In this document: piece after piece, positions 45,557 through 57,600 of the stretch | Numbering within the stretch: position 1 is the first letter of the stretch | How the letters are laid out: each line of letters begins with the position of its first letter | NCBI GenBank assembly: GCA_014800795.1 | Contig: JAAVFL010000004.1 | Location: 62,001-126,000, forward strand | Direction of reading: 5' to 3' | Length of the DNA: 64,000 bases | Source: Bacteroidales bacterium | GTDB taxonomy: Bacteria; Bacteroidota; Bacteroidia; Bacteroidales; Muribaculaceae | Program-made: the position numbers and the translations under genes | Notes under the pieces: generated by a model | Seen by the model: the letters and a program-made list of their open reading frames with translations, nothing else | Database searches by the model: none | Told to the model about the DNA's origin: nothing

Positions 45557-45629
45557 GCGGAAGTAGCTCAGTTGATAGAGCATCAGCCTTCCAAGCTGAG
45601 GGTCGCGAGTTTGAGCCTCGTCTTCCGCT
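45557..45629 (+). tRNA. tRNA-Gly (TCC) with altered 19-56 pair
   Basis: 73 nt, acceptor GCGGAAG/CTTCCGC, anticodon TCC at 45590-45592. The D-loop reads AGTTGATA (A at position 19, base 45575) and the T-loop TTTGAGC (T at position 56, base 45612). The usual G19-C56 elbow pair is thus replaced by A19-U56. Confidence 0.96.
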
Positions 45630-45638
45630 CGAAATATT

Positions 45639-45710
<72 letters not shown>

Positions 45711-46011
45711 CTCTTATCGCACATCAGAACACAGTCCCCGACAGTGCTATGTCATTGCCGCGGTGTGTTGTTGAAGAGCGATGGGTTGAAGGCAGCCTCC
45801 GGCTCGCATGATTCTGTAATTCGGTTTTTGTAAATTCGGGATTATGGCATAAGCGACCGGGAGCCTTTTTGCGAAACTCCGTAGCGGTTCGGTTCGCACG
45901 GATTCGTAAGAAGAGGCTTGGAAAGAATTTTCTTACTGTCGTTGATATAACATCTGGCAGTTAAGGAAAGTTGTCAGATTTTAATTTTTATATCATACAA
46001 ATAGCAAAGTT
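45711..46011. other. Leader between tRNA-Thr and tuf
   Basis: About 300 nt with no gene. Two stems precede tuf: GTAAGAA/TTCTTAC (45906-45912 with 45930-45936) and an 8-bp stem (45953-45960 with 45971-45978). No separate tuf promoter stands out, so tuf is probably read from the tRNA promoter. Confidence 0.5.
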
Positions 46012-47196
46012 ATGGCTAAAGAGAAATTCGAAAGAACCAAACCGCATGTAAATATCGGTACTATCGGTCACGTTGACCACGGTAAGACCACTCTGACCGC
46101 AGCTATCACCACAGTTCTGGCGAAGGCAGGTCTCTCTGAAGTTAAGTCGTTCGATCAGATCGACAATGCTCCTGAAGAAAAAGAGCGTGGTATTACAATT
46201 AACACCGCTCACGTAGAATATGAAACCGCTAACCGTCACTATGCTCACGTTGACTGCCCGGGTCACGCTGACTATGTGAAGAACATGGTTACCGGTGCTG
46301 CTCAGATGGACGGTGCTATCATCGTGGTTGCTGCAACTGACGGTCCTATGCCCCAGACCCGCGAGCACATCCTTCTCGCTCGTCAGGTGAACGTTCCCCG
46401 TCTTGTTGTGTTCCTGAACAAGTGCGACATGGTAGACGACGAAGAGATGCTCGAACTCGTTGAGATGGAAATGCGCGAACTTCTCTCAGCTTACGAATAC
46501 GACGGCGACGAAACTCCTATTATCCGTGGCTCTGCTCTCGGCGCTCTCAATGGTGAGCCCGAATGGGAAGCTAAGGTGATGGAGCTTATGGATGCAGTTG
46601 ATAACTGGATCCCCCTGCCTCCCCGCGATGTTGACAAACCCTTCCTTATGCCTGTTGAGGACGTGTTCTCGATCACAGGTCGTGGTACTGTAGCTACCGG
46701 CCGTATCGAAACCGGCGTTGTGAAGGTTGGTGACGAAGTTCAGATCATGGGTCTTGGCGCAAACCTCAAGTCTACTGTAACCGGTGTGGAAATGTTCCGC
46801 AAGCTTCTTGATCAGGGTGAAGCCGGCGACAACGTAGGTCTGCTCCTCCGTGGTATCGACAAGAAAGAAATCAAGCGTGGTATGGTAATCTGCCACCCGG
46901 GTGTAGTTAAGCCCCACAGCAAGTTCAAAGCTTCTGTATATATCCTGAAGAAGGAAGAAGGTGGCCGTCACACTCCGTTCCACAACCACTATCGTCCCCA
47001 GTTCTACATCCGTACACTTGACGTAACCGGTGAGATCACTCTTCCCGAAGGTGTAGAAATGGTAATGCCCGGTGACCACGTAGAGATCATCGTTGATCTT
47101 ATCACTCCTGTAGCTTGCGATCAGGGTCTTCGCTTCGCTATCCGCGAAGGTGGCCGCACCGTTGGTTCGGGTCAGATCACCGAAATACTTGACTAA
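46012..47196 (+). CDS. tuf: Elongation factor Tu
   Basis: 394 residues, complete. GTP-binding motifs [21 protein letters not shown] and NKCDMVDD are all present, followed by the two beta-barrel domains ([32 protein letters not shown]). It carries aminoacyl-tRNA to the ribosome. Codon use is strongly biased as expected for a highly expressed gene. Confidence 0.99.
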   Translation: MAKEKFERTKPHVNIGTIGHVDHGKTTLTAAITTVLAKAGLSEVKSFDQIDNAPEEKERGITINTAHVEYETANRHYAHVDCPGHADYVKNMVTGAAQMDGAIIVVAATDGPMPQTREHILLARQVNVPRLVVFLNKCDMVDDEEMLELVEMEMRELLSAYEYDGDETPIIRGSALGALNGEPEWEAKVMELMDAVDNWIPLPPRDVDKPFLMPVEDVFSITGRGTVATGRIETGVVKVGDEVQIMGLGANLKSTVTGVEMFRKLLDQGEAGDNVGLLLRGIDKKEIKRGMVICHPGVVKPHSKFKASVYILKKEEGGRHTPFHNHYRPQFYIRTLDVTGEITLPEGVEMVMPGDHVEIIVDLITPVACDQGLRFAIREGGRTVGSGQITEILD

Positions 47197-47284
47197 TCTT
47201 ATTCGGTTTGCCGATAATAAAGATTGACAATATACTCCGGCGGAAGTGAATTCCGTAGAAATTTTCTCCGCCGGAGTTTCTGAT

Positions 47285-47357
47285 ACGGGTTTAGCTCAGT
47301 TGGTAGAGCACTGGTCTCCAAAACCAGGTGTCGGGAGTTCGAGTCTCTCAACCCGTG
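47285..47357 (+). tRNA. tRNA-Trp (CCA)
   Basis: 73 nt, acceptor ACGGGTT/AACCCGT, anticodon CCA at 47318-47320 in loop CTCCAAA, T-loop TTCGAGT, discriminator G. It lies between tuf and secE, as in other Bacteroidales. Confidence 0.97.
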
Positions 47358-47371
47358 CTAAAAAGTTCGAA

Positions 47372-47572
47372 ATGAAAAAACTGAAATTACTTACGAATAT
47401 AGAGGAGTCTTATGACGAGTTACGCTATAAGACTTCTTGGCCTACTAAGACGCAGTTAATCAAAAGCGCTTGTATCGTGATGTTAGCTTCCGTAATTATC
47501 GCTCTGATAATTTTCTTCATGGATCAAGTAGTTGATTTTATCATGCACCTGATTTATAGCCTCGGCAAGTAA
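47372..47572 (+). CDS. secE: Preprotein translocase subunit SecE
   Basis: 66 residues, starting at the ATG 47372; an upstream frame reaches back through the tRNA and is not used. One amphipathic helix (ESYDELRYKTSWPTK) and one membrane helix (ACIVMLASVIIALIIFFM), as in single-span SecE. It clamps the SecY channel. Confidence 0.95.
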   Translation: MKKLKLLTNIEESYDELRYKTSWPTKTQLIKSACIVMLASVIIALIIFFMDQVVDFIMHLIYSLGK

Positions 47573-47577
47573 TAGTT

Positions 47578-48171
47578 ATGGAAAAGAAGCAGACACCGGA
47601 AAGTATTCAGGTTCAGAAGCCGAATAAGCCTCAGCGTGCGTGGTATGTGCTCCGTGCGATTTCAGGCAAGGAAGCCAAGGTTAAGGAGGTTCTCGATGGT
47701 GCCATCAAGAATTCCGATCTCGGCAATTATGTGTTTCAGGTTCTGATTCCGACAGAGAAGGTTCTTTCCATAAAGAACGGAAAGAAGGTTGTAAAGGAAA
47801 AGAACCTTTATTCCGGCTATGTATTTGTAGAGTGTATTCTTGTAGGTGACGTGCAGTATGAGCTGGTGAATACCACCAATGTGATAGACTTCCTCAAAGG
47901 CCGCGGTAAGGACGCCAAGCCCGAACCGTTGCGTGAGAGTGAAGTTATGCGCATGCTCGGAACTGCCGACGATATCAATGAGACGGCTGAGGAAGGCGTG
48001 AATGACTTCATGGTTGGTGAGATTGTCAAGATCAACGATGGGGCGTTCTCCGGTTTCCACGGCAAGATTACTGATGTTTTGCCTGAAAAGAAGAAGATCA
48101 GGATCGTGGTCAAGATTTTCGACCGTGAGACTCCTATGGAGTTGGAATATTCGAAGGTTGAGCGGGAATAA
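47578..48171 (+). CDS. nusG: Transcription termination/antitermination factor NusG
   Basis: 197 residues. NGN domain (AWYVLRAISGKEAKVKEVLD, KNLYSGYVFVE) and KOW domain (GEIVKINDGAFSGFHGKITD). It binds RNA polymerase and links it to the ribosome or Rho. Five bases after secE. Confidence 0.97.
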   Translation: MEKKQTPESIQVQKPNKPQRAWYVLRAISGKEAKVKEVLDGAIKNSDLGNYVFQVLIPTEKVLSIKNGKKVVKEKNLYSGYVFVECILVGDVQYELVNTTNVIDFLKGRGKDAKPEPLRESEVMRMLGTADDINETAEEGVNDFMVGEIVKINDGAFSGFHGKITDVLPEKKKIRIVVKIFDRETPMELEYSKVERE

Positions 48172-48444
48172 ACCCCGCGTGACAGGCTCCCCAGGCCAAC
48201 GCCCCGCGGAGGAAGCAGCCGGACTTCATCGCATGTCGAGAAGGCCGGCGATATTCTGAGACGGAACTTAACCGACGAGGGAGAACTTTGAAGAGGATCC
48301 GGAATCTTGACGTCCAATCCAGGGAAACGTTTTGGACAGCGTTCGCAAGTAAGCGCCAGGTGTTATCGGCAGACCTGATGGTTACGCACAGGTAAGGTAG
48401 CATTCAAGGTGCAGTTCGTAAAACCAAATAATGATTTAGAAACA
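48172..48444 (+). promoter_or_regulatory. Structured leader before rplK
   Basis: 273 nt without a gene inside a tightly packed operon. At least three neighbouring stems can be drawn: GTCCAA/TTGGAC (48312-48317 with 48332-48337), a GCG/CGC hairpin (about 48339-48356) and CAGGT/ACCTG (48357-48361 with 48373-48377). Ribosomal protein L1 controls its own rplKA mRNA in other bacteria by binding ahead of rplK, so an L1 site is a natural guess; this is inference. Confidence 0.4.
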
Positions 48445-48888
48445 ATGGCTAAAGAAATTGCTGGACAGATCAAATTGCAGATTAAAGGCGGCGCAGCCAA
48501 TCCTTCACCTCCAGTAGGTCCTGCGCTCGGCTCCAAGGGTATCAATATCATGGAGTTCTGCAAGCAGTTCAATGCCCGCACTCAGGACAAGGCCGGTAAG
48601 GTTCTCCCTGTAATCATCACCTATTACACGGACAAGAGCTTTGACTTCGTTGTCAAGACCCCGCCGGTGGCAATTCAGCTGATGGAAGCTGCCAAGATCA
48701 AGAAAGGTTCGGCTCAGCCTAACCGTCAGAAGGTAGCAGAAATCACCTGGGAACAGGTAAAGAACATCGCAACCGACAAGATGCCTGACCTCAACTGCTT
48801 TACAGTAGAATCAGCTATGCGTATGGTTGCCGGTACTGCCAGAAGCATGGGTATCACCGTGAAAGGGGCGTTCCCTGAAACCATTTAA
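48445..48888 (+). CDS. rplK: 50S ribosomal protein uL11
   Basis: 147 residues from [16 protein letters not shown]. The Pro-rich N-terminal [10 protein letters not shown] and the rRNA-binding C-terminus ([12 protein letters not shown]) are complete. The longer frame from 48409 runs into the leader and is not used. Confidence 0.97.
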   Translation: MAKEIAGQIKLQIKGGAANPSPPVGPALGSKGINIMEFCKQFNARTQDKAGKVLPVIITYYTDKSFDFVVKTPPVAIQLMEAAKIKKGSAQPNRQKVAEITWEQVKNIATDKMPDLNCFTVESAMRMVAGTARSMGITVKGAFPETI

Positions 48889-48900
48889 ACTTCAATTGAC

Positions 48901-49596
48901 ATGGGTAAACTGACAAAGAATCAAAAGTTAGCTTTAGAGAAGATTGAAGCCGGGAAAGCCTACTCGCTCGCCGAGGCCGCAGAGAAAGTAAAAGAAACCA
49001 ACTATGCCAAGTTCGATGCATCGTTCGATATTGACGTGCGTCTGGGCGTGGATCCCCGCAAGGCGAACCAGATGGTCCGCGGCGTTGTGACCCTTCCCCA
49101 CGGAACAGGCAAGCAGGTTCGTGTTCTTGTACTCTGCTCTCCCGATGCTGAGACTGCCGCTAAGGCTGCCGGTGCAGACTATGTAGGTCTGGACGAATAT
49201 ATCGAGAAGATCAAAGGTGGATGGACAGACGTTGATGTGATCATCACTCAGCCCGCCATCATGGGTAAAATCGGTGCGCTGGGTCGTATCCTCGGTCCCC
49301 GCGGTCTGATGCCTAACCCCAAGAGCGGTACAGTAACTGTTGACGTTGCCAAGGCTGTAGAGGAGGTTAAGAAAGGTAAGATCGACTTCAAGGTAGACAA
49401 GAACGGTATCGTTCATACCTCACTCGGCAAAGTATCCTTTACTCCTCAGCAGATGAAAGAGAACGCTCGCGAGTTCATCAACACTCTGATCAAGCTCAAA
49501 CCCGCAACAGCTAAGGGTACATATATCAAGAGCATTTATCTTTCGAGCACAATGGGTCCCGGCATTAAGGTAGACTCCAAGACCATTGACGAATAA
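48901..49596 (+). CDS. rplA: 50S ribosomal protein uL1
   Basis: 231 residues: [31 protein letters not shown], and the conserved [16 protein letters not shown]. It forms the L1 stalk and in other bacteria represses its own operon. Confidence 0.98.
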   Translation: MGKLTKNQKLALEKIEAGKAYSLAEAAEKVKETNYAKFDASFDIDVRLGVDPRKANQMVRGVVTLPHGTGKQVRVLVLCSPDAETAAKAAGADYVGLDEYIEKIKGGWTDVDVIITQPAIMGKIGALGRILGPRGLMPNPKSGTVTVDVAKAVEEVKKGKIDFKVDKNGIVHTSLGKVSFTPQQMKENAREFINTLIKLKPATAKGTYIKSIYLSSTMGPGIKVDSKTIDE

Positions 49597-49616
49597 TCTA
49601 CAAAAAGGCAACGACA

Positions 49617-50141
49617 ATGAAAAAGGAAGATAAAGCAATCATCATAAGCAAGATAGCCGACACCCTGAAAGAGTATAGCTGCTTCTATCTGGTTGAGACC
49701 GCCGGTCTTAACGCAGAGCGCACCTCAGCTCTTCGCCGTGCCTGCTTCAAGGATGACATCAAGCTGATGGTAGTGAAGAACACTCTTCTTCACAAGGCTC
49801 TTGAAACTATCGACGGTGACTTCAGCGAGATTTATCCCGCTCTGAAGGAAAGCACCTCGATCATGTTCGCCAATGTAGGCAACGCACCCGCCAAACTTCT
49901 GAAGGATTTCCGCAAGAAAGACGACGTGCTTCCCCGCCTCAAGGCAGCTTATGTGGAAGAGACCGTATATGTAGGCGAAGATCAGCTTGACACCCTTGCA
50001 AGCATCAAGAGCAAGAACGAGCTCATCGCAGACGTTGTGGCCCTTCTCCAGTCTCCCGCGAAGAATGTTGTATCTGCTCTTCAGAGCGGTGGCAACAAGC
50101 TCCACGGCATCCTCGAAACCCTCTCCAAAAAAGAAGACTAA
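49617..50141 (+). CDS. rplJ: 50S ribosomal protein uL10
   Basis: 174 residues: MKKEDKAIIISKIADTLKEY, SALRRACFKDDIKLMVVKNT, and a C-terminal helical tail that holds L7/L12 dimers. Confidence 0.97.
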   Translation: MKKEDKAIIISKIADTLKEYSCFYLVETAGLNAERTSALRRACFKDDIKLMVVKNTLLHKALETIDGDFSEIYPALKESTSIMFANVGNAPAKLLKDFRKKDDVLPRLKAAYVEETVYVGEDQLDTLASIKSKNELIADVVALLQSPAKNVVSALQSGGNKLHGILETLSKKED

Positions 50142-50186
50142 TAATCAACAATCACATTCGAACAAAACAAACAAAATCATACAACA

Positions 50187-50561
50187 ATGGCAGATTTAAA
50201 AGCTTTTGCAGAACAACTGGTTAACCTGACCGTAAAAGAAGTAAACGAACTCGCTCAGATCCTCAAGGACGAGTATGGTATCGAACCCGCTGCTGCTGCC
50301 GTAGCAGTTGCTGCCGGTCCTGCAGCAGGTGCTCCCGCCGCTGAAGAGAAGACCTCTTTCGACGTAGTGCTCAAGAGCGCAGGTGCAGCTAAGCTCCAGG
50401 TTGTTAAGCTCGTTAAGGAGCTCACCGGTCTGGGTCTCAAGGAAGCTAAGGAGATGGTTGACGGTGCGCCCAGCACTCTTAAGGAAGGTCTCAGCAAGGC
50501 CGAGGCAGAGGATCTCAAGAAGAACCTCGAAGAGGCAGGTGCAGAAGTTGAGCTGAAATAA
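50187..50561 (+). CDS. rplL: 50S ribosomal protein bL12 (L7/L12)
   Basis: 124 residues: N-terminal dimer domain, Ala/Pro hinge ([17 protein letters not shown]) and the C-terminal domain ([35 protein letters not shown]). It recruits translation factors. Confidence 0.98.
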   Translation: MADLKAFAEQLVNLTVKEVNELAQILKDEYGIEPAAAAVAVAAGPAAGAPAAEEKTSFDVVLKSAGAAKLQVVKLVKELTGLGLKEAKEMVDGAPSTLKEGLSKAEAEDLKKNLEEAGAEVELK

Positions 50562-50591
50562 TATCAACCTGTAACCCAAACAGGCTAAACG

Positions 50592-50628
50592 GGTTAAGTG
50601 TCTACGGAAGTAGACGCTTAACCTTTTT
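50592..50628 (+). terminator. Attenuator between rplL and rpoB
   Basis: A 14-bp stem with one wobble (50592-50605 with 50610-50623, loop GGAA) followed by five T. It would partly stop transcription before rpoB, as in other bacteria. A weak promoter-like pair (TTTG 50659-50662, TAAGTTTA 50685-50692) follows. Confidence 0.8.
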
Positions 50629-50779
50629 GGCGTAATAAGGGGATGGGATTTAACTTAATTTGTGAAAGTTTACGCAAGTTTAGTTAAGTTTAACACTCGT
50701 CTGAGAGTACTTCAGATATCCTTTCTCTCTGTCTTTTGAATCTCTCCAACCCATAAGATATAGAATAACAATATTATAG

Positions 50780-53700
50780 ATGTCAACAGCAGTAGATAAA
50801 CCCCGCGTAAATTTTGCCACGGTAAAGAATCCGCTTCCTTACCCTGATTTTCTGGAGGTGCAGCTCAAGTCGTTCAAGGACTTTCTGCAGTTGGATACTC
50901 CTCCTGAAAAGAGGAAGAACGAAGGGCTTTTCAAGGTTTTTGCCGAGAATTTCCCTATTGCGGATACCCGTAACAACTTCGTGCTTGAGTTCCTCGATTA
51001 CTACATCGATCCTCCGCGTTATACCATCGAGGAGTGTCTGGAGCGCGGTCAGACCTACAGTGTGCCTTTGAAGGCAAAGCTGAAACTGTATTGTACCGAC
51101 CCCGACCATGAGGATTTCGCCACTGTAATCCAGGATGTTTATCTCGGTCCGATCCCTTACATGACAGATAAGGGAACTTTCGTTATCAACGGCGCCGAGC
51201 GTGTAGTAGTGAGCCAGCTTCACCGTTCGCCAGGTGTGTTCTTCGGACAAAGTACCCACGCCAACGGAACCAAGCTTTATTCCGCACGTATTATTCCTTT
51301 CCGTGGATCATGGATCGAGTTCGCTACCGACATCAATAATGTGATGTATGCTTACATTGACCGAAAGAAGAAATTGCCTGTGACGACACTGTTGCGTGCG
51401 ATCGGTCTTGAAAGCGATAAGGACATCATCGACATCTTCGACCTCGCGGAAGAGGTGAAGGTGAACAAGGCTAACCTCAAAAAGGTGATCGGCCGCAAGC
51501 TTGCAGCGCGTGTCGTACGCACCTGGCAGGAGGATTTCGTCGATGAGGATACTGGTGAGGTTGTATCAATTGACCGTACCGAGATTTTCCTCGACCGCGA
51601 GAGTGTAATTGACGATGACAGCATCCAGAAGATTATCGATTCGGGAGTAAGCACTATCCTTCTCCACAAGGAGCAGGATAACTCCACCGACTATTCGATT
51701 ATTTTCAATACTCTGGCAAAGGACTCTTCGAACTCGGAAAAGGAGGCTATCCAGTATATCTACCGTCAGCTCCGTAATGCCGACGCTCCCGACGATGCCA
51801 GTGCCCGCGAGGTTATAACCAACCTATTCTTCTCCGAGAAACGTTATGATCTCGGTGAGGTTGGGCGCTACCGTATCAACAAGAAACTCGATCTTTCCAC
51901 TCCGATGGATGTGCGTGTACTCACCAAGGAGGATATCATCGAGATTATCAAATATCTTATCGAGCTTATTAACTCGAAGACCGACGTTGACGATATCGAC
52001 CACTTGAGCAACCGCCGCGTGCGCACAGTGGGTGAGCAGCTTTACAATCAGTTCGGTGTGGGTCTGGCACGTATGTCGCGCACCATCCGCGAGCGTATGA
52101 ACGTCCGCGACAACGAGGTGTTCACTCCTATTGATCTTATCAATGCTAAGACAATATCGTCGGTTATCAATACCTTCTTCGGCACTAATGCTTTGAGCCA
52201 GTTCATGGATCAGACAAACCCGCTTGCCGAAATTACCCACAAGCGCCGTCTGTCGGCCCTCGGCCCCGGCGGTCTGTCGCGTGAGCGTGCAGGTTTCGAG
52301 GTTCGTGACGTACACTATACCCACTACGGCCGTCTTTGCCCGATCGAAACCCCTGAAGGCCCGAATATCGGTCTGATATCGTCGCTCTGTGTTTATGCCA
52401 AGATCAACGACCTTGGATTCATCGAGACTCCTTACCGCACGGTAACCGACGGCAAGGTGGATCTTGATAACGAGCATGTGACTTATCTTACCGCCGAAGT
52501 TGAGGAGGGTAAGGTTATCGCTCAGGGTAATGCTCCGATGGATGATGACGGCACTTTCAAGAATCCGCGTGTGAAAGCGCGTCTGGATGCCGATTTCCCG
52601 ATCGTGCCTCCCACAGAAGTGGAACTTATGGATGTGGCTCCGCAGCAGATCGCGTCAATCGCGGCTTCGCTCATTCCGTTCCTCGAGCATGACGACGCCA
52701 ACCGCGCTCTCATGGGATCGAACATGATGCGCCAGGCTGTGCCTCTGATGCGTTCCGAAGCTCCTATCGTGGGCACCGGTATCGAGGGGCAGCTTGTACG
52801 TGACTCCCGTACGCAGGTTATGGCTGAGGGTGACGGTGTGATTGAATTCGTTGACGCAACCACAATCCGCATCCGCTACGACCGCACGGAAGAGCAGGAC
52901 TTCGTGTCGTTCGAAGAGCCTGTGAAAGAATATATTATCCCGAAATGGCGAAAGACCAACCAGAGCACGACCATCGACCTCCGTCCGATTTGCAGTAAGG
53001 GACAGCGTGTCAAGGCAGGTGATATCCTTACAGAAGGTTACGCTACCGAGAACGGCGAACTTGCCCTAGGCCGCAACCTGAAGGTGGCGTTCATGCCCTG
53101 GAAGGGATACAACTATGAGGATGCGATCGTGCTGAACGAACGTATGGTAAAGGAGGATATCCTTACCTCTGTCCACGTAGACGAATACAGCCTCGAAGTG
53201 CGCGAGACAAAACGAGGCATGGAGGAACTTACCTCTGATATCCCCAACGTGAGCGAAGATGCCACCAAGGATCTTGATGAGCGCGGTATTATCCGTATCG
53301 GCGCGCATGTTGTTCCCGGCGATATCATGATCGGTAAGATTACTCCGAAGGGTGAAAGCGATCCCACTCCTGAGGAGAAGCTTCTCCGTGCGATTTTCGG
53401 CGACAAGGCCGGCGACGTGAAGGATGCATCTCTGAAAGCCTCACCCTCGCTGAAAGGCGTTGTGATCGGAAGCAATCTCTTCGCAAGAGCCACGAAAGCC
53501 AGCAAGCGCAGCCGCAGTGCGCAGGCAATGCTCCCGAAACTCGACGAAGAATATGAGGAAAAGCTCAGCAACCTGAAAGATATCCTTATCAGCAAGCTGA
53601 TGACGCTTACCGCCGGTAAGACCTCGCAGGGAGTGAAAGACTTCCTCGGTACGGACATAATTCCCAAGGGAGGCAAATTCACTGCCGCAGCTCTCAAGGA

Positions 53701-54595
53701 TGTCGATTTCGACACCGTGAACCTGAGCAAGTGGACCGCCGATCCCCAGAAGAACGAGCTTATACGCGAGCTGATAGTAAACTATCTGCGTAAGAGCAAG
53801 GAGATCGACGCCGAACTCCGTCGCAAGAAATTCGATATCTCTATCGGCGACGAACTTCCCTCCGGTATCATGCAGATCGCGAAGGTCTACATCGCCAAAA
53901 AGCGTAAGATCGGTGTTGGCGACAAGATGGCAGGCCGCCACGGTAACAAGGGTATCGTGTCGCGCGTGGTGCGTCAGGAAGATATGCCGTTCCTTGCCGA
54001 CGGTACTCCGGTTGATATCTGTCTGAACCCGTTGGGTGTACCTTCGCGAATGAACCTCGGTCAGATTTTCGAAACCGTTCTCGGCTGGGCAGGCCGCGAG
54101 CTCGGCGAGAAGTTCGCGACCCCGATTTTCGATGGCGCAACCATGGAAGATCTCAACGAATGGACCGACAAGGCCGGACTTCCCCGCTACGGCAAGACTT
54201 ATCTCTACGACGGCGGTACCGGCGAGCGCTTCGACCAGCCTGCGACTGTAGGTGTGATCTACATGCTCAAACTCGGTCACATGGTTGAAGACAAGATGCA
54301 TGCCCGCTCTATCGGTCCGTACTCGCTCATCACCCAGCAGCCTCTCGGCGGTAAAGCCCAGTTCGGTGGTCAGCGTTTCGGTGAGATGGAAGTATGGGCG
54401 CTCGAGGCATTCGGCGCATCCCATATCCTTCAGGAGATCCTTACCATCAAGAGTGACGATGTCGCAGGCCGTTCGAAGGCTTACGAGGCAATAGTGAAAG
54501 GTGAGGCGATGCCGCCTGCCGGTATCCCCGAATCGCTCAACGTGCTTCTGCACGAGCTTCAGGGTCTCGGTCTCAGCATCAACCTCGAGCAGTAA
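50780..54595 (+). CDS. rpoB: DNA-directed RNA polymerase subunit beta
   Basis: 1271 residues, complete. Recognisable parts: the rifampicin region [20 protein letters not shown] and [12 protein letters not shown], the KGYNYEDAI catalytic region, [10 protein letters not shown] and the C-terminal [11 protein letters not shown] clamp segment. Codon use is that of a highly expressed gene. Confidence 0.99.
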   Translation: MSTAVDKPRVNFATVKNPLPYPDFLEVQLKSFKDFLQLDTPPEKRKNEGLFKVFAENFPIADTRNNFVLEFLDYYIDPPRYTIEECLERGQTYSVPLKAKLKLYCTDPDHEDFATVIQDVYLGPIPYMTDKGTFVINGAERVVVSQLHRSPGVFFGQSTHANGTKLYSARIIPFRGSWIEFATDINNVMYAYIDRKKKLPVTTLLRAIGLESDKDIIDIFDLAEEVKVNKANLKKVIGRKLAARVVRTWQEDFVDEDTGEVVSIDRTEIFLDRESVIDDDSIQKIIDSGVSTILLHKEQDNSTDYSIIFNTLAKDSSNSEKEAIQYIYRQLRNADAPDDASAREVITNLFFSEKRYDLGEVGRYRINKKLDLSTPMDVRVLTKEDIIEIIKYLIELINSKTDVDDIDHLSNRRVRTVGEQLYNQFGVGLARMSRTIRERMNVRDNEVFTPIDLINAKTISSVINTFFGTNALSQFMDQTNPLAEITHKRRLSALGPGGLSRERAGFEVRDVHYTHYGRLCPIETPEGPNIGLISSLCVYAKINDLGFIETPYRTVTDGKVDLDNEHVTYLTAEVEEGKVIAQGNAPMDDDGTFKNPRVKARLDADFPIVPPTEVELMDVAPQQIASIAASLIPFLEHDDANRALMGSNMMRQAVPLMRSEAPIVGTGIEGQLVRDSRTQVMAEGDGVIEFVDATTIRIRYDRTEEQDFVSFEEPVKEYIIPKWRKTNQSTTIDLRPICSKGQRVKAGDILTEGYATENGELALGRNLKVAFMPWKGYNYEDAIVLNERMVKEDILTSVHVDEYSLEVRETKRGMEELTSDIPNVSEDATKDLDERGIIRIGAHVVPGDIMIGKITPKGESDPTPEEKLLRAIFGDKAGDVKDASLKASPSLKGVVIGSNLFARATKASKRSRSAQAMLPKLDEEYEEKLSNLKDILISKLMTLTAGKTSQGVKDFLGTDIIPKGGKFTAAALKDVDFDTVNLSKWTADPQKNELIRELIVNYLRKSKEIDAELRRKKFDISIGDELPSGIMQIAKVYIAKKRKIGVGDKMAGRHGNKGIVSRVVRQEDMPFLADGTPVDICLNPLGVPSRMNLGQIFETVLGWAGRELGEKFATPIFDGATMEDLNEWTDKAGLPRYGKTYLYDGGTGERFDQPATVGVIYMLKLGHMVEDKMHARSIGPYSLITQQPLGGKAQFGGQRFGEMEVWALEAFGASHILQEILTIKSDDVAGRSKAYEAIVKGEAMPPAGIPESLNVLLHELQGLGLSINLEQ

Positions 54596-54667
54596 TGCCA
54601 GAGATACATATTGCCCTGATTCCACTCTTGAACATATAAATAAGAAACACTCTCTTTAAAACAACAT

Positions 54668-57600
54668 ATGGCTTTTAGAAAAGAAAATAAGTCAAAAACC
54701 GCGTTTTCAAAAATCTCTATCGGGCTTGCATCGCCCGAAGAGATTCTTGAAAAATCGTCGGGCGAGGTTCTCAAACCGGAGACCATCAACTACCGCACTT
54801 ACAAGCCTGAGCGCGACGGCCTTTTCTGCGAGCGCATTTTCGGTCCGGTAAAGGACTACGAGTGCCATTGCGGAAAATACAAGCGCATCCGTTACAAGGG
54901 TATTGTCTGCGATCGTTGCGGTGTCGAGGTGACGGAGAAGAAAGTACGCCGCGAGCGTATGGGACATATCAAGCTTGTCGTTCCTGTGGCGCACATCTGG
55001 TATTTCCGTTCTCTTCCCAACAAAATCGGCTATCTGCTTGGTCTTCCCTCGAAGAAGCTCGACGCGGTGATTTATTACGAGCGTTATATCGTCATCAACC
55101 CGGGGCCGTTCGGCGACGAACTGGCACGTATGGATCTCCTTACCGAAGAAGATTACTTCAAATTCATGGAGCGTCTTCCCGAGGAAAACCGCAATCTGCC
55201 TGACGACGATCCCAACAAATTCATCGCCAAGATGGGCGCCGAGGCTATCTACGAACTCCTGTCGACAATCAATCTCGACGAACTGTCGTACTCGCTGCGC
55301 CACACCGCAAATACCGACGGCTCGCAGCAGCGTAAGACCGAGGCTCTGAAACGCCTTCAGGTAGTTGAGAGTTTCCGTGCTTCCGCACAGCGCAACAAAC
55401 CCGAATGGATGATTCTTCAGGCTGTGCCTGTGATTCCGCCCGATCTGCGCCCCCTCGTACCTCTGGATGGCGGCCGTTTCGCGACTTCCGATCTCAACGA
55501 CCTCTATCGTCGTGTGATCATACGTAACAACCGTCTAAAACGACTGATAGAGATCAAGGCTCCTGAAGTGATTCTCCGCAATGAGAAACGTATGCTTCAG
55601 GAAGCTGTGGATTCACTGCTCGACAACTCGCGCAAGTCATCGGCTGTAAAGACCGATGCCAACCGCCCCCTCAAATCGCTCAGCGATTCGCTCAAAGGCA
55701 AGCAGGGCCGCTTCCGTCAGAATCTTCTCGGTAAACGTGTCGACTACTCCGCCCGTTCGGTAATCGTCGTCGGTCCCGAGCTCAAGATGCATGAGTGCGG
55801 TATCCCCAAATATATGGCAGCCGAACTTTACAAGCCTTTCGTAATCCGCAAGCTCATTGAGCGCGGCATCGTGAAAACTGTGAAATCGGCCAAAAAGATC
55901 GTAGACCGTAAGGAACCGGTGGTATGGGATATCCTCGAGAATGTGATGAAGGGTCATCCCGTGCTGCTCAACCGAGCCCCGACACTTCACCGTCTCGGTA
56001 TTCAGGCGTTCCAGCCCAAGATGATCGAGGGTAAGGCAATTCAGCTCCACCCGCTGGCATGTACGGCATTCAACGCCGACTTCGACGGTGACCAGATGGC
56101 TGTTCACCTGCCCCTCGGCAATGAGGCGATCCTCGAGGCTCAGATGCTGATGCTCGGTTCGCACAACATTCTGAATCCTGCCAACGGCGCTCCTATCACC
56201 GTGCCCTCTCAGGATATGGTTCTGGGTCTTTACTACATCACCAAGCTCCGCAAGGGTGCCAAGGGTGAGGGTCTGAAGTTCTATGGACCGGAGGAGGCTC
56301 AGATCGCCTACAACGAAGGCCGCGTGACACTCCACGCCCCTGTAAGTGTGGTAGTCGACGATGTCGATGAGAACGGAAATCCGGTAAAACGCCTGGTAGA
56401 GAATACCTCTGTCGGTCGTGTACTCTTCAATGAATTCGTACCGAAAGAGATCGGTTACGTAAACGAGCTGATATCGAAGAAATCGCTGCGCACCATTATC
56501 GGTAAGGTAATCAAGAAGTGCGGTATTCCCCGTTCTGCCCAGTTCCTTGACGATATCAAGAATATGGGTTACTATATGGCGTTCCGCGGCGGTCTGTCGT
56601 TCAACCTCGGCGACGTTATCATTCCGCCTGAAAAGGAAGCCATCGTCAAGGAGGGTTACGAACAGGTTGAAGAGGTGATGAGCAACTACGCAATGGGTGT
56701 AATCACCAACAACGAACGCTACAACCAGATCATCGATATATGGACCCATGTGAACTCACGTCTGACCGATGTGCTCATGAAGCAGATGACAGAGGCCGAT
56801 CAGGGCTTCAACTCTGTATTCATGATGCTTGATTCGGGCGCCCGTGGTTCCAAGGATCAGATCCGTCAGCTTGCCGGTATGCGTGGTCTTATGGCCAAGC
56901 CGCAGAAAGCCGGTGCAGAGGGTGGTCAGATTATCGAGAACCCGATTCTTGCGAACTTCAAAGAGGGTCTGTCAGTGCTGGAGTACTTCATCTCCACCCA
57001 CGGTGCCCGTAAGGGTCTTGCGGATACCGCTCTTAAGACAGCCGACGCAGGTTATCTTACCCGCCGTCTGGTCGATGTGGCTCACGATGTGATCATACGT
57101 GAGGAGGACTGCGGGACCCTGCGTGGTCTTGTATGCCGTGAGGTGAAGAACAACGATGAGGTTGTAGCTTCACTGGGCGAACGTATTCTGGGCCGTGTAT
57201 CGGTTCACGATGTGGTAGATCCCACCAACGGTGAAATCATCGTACACGCCGGCGAGGAGATCAACGACGCTGCGGCTGACCGGATCAACGCTTCACCCAT
57301 CGAGTCTGTCGAAATACGCTCGGTACTTACCTGCGAGAGCAAGCATGGCGTATGTGCCAAGTGCTATGGCCGTAACCTCGCAACCCATCGCCCTGTGCAG
57401 ATGGGTGAGGCAGTAGGTGTGATCGCAGCGCAGTCGATCGGTGAGCCCGGTACCCAGCTTACCCTCCGTACATTCCACGTCGGTGGTGTGGCTTCGAATA
57501 TCGCTGCCGTCTCGACTATCACCTCGCGTTACGATGGTAAGCTCGAGCTCGACGAACTCCGTACGGTCAAGACCGACGAGAAGAGCATCGACGGCAAGGA

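Noticed and set aside
48208-48220. GGAGGAAGCAGCC similar to the SRP RNA loop
   Set aside because: The opposite strand of the SRP helix 8 motif (GUCAGG-type) is missing; likely chance.
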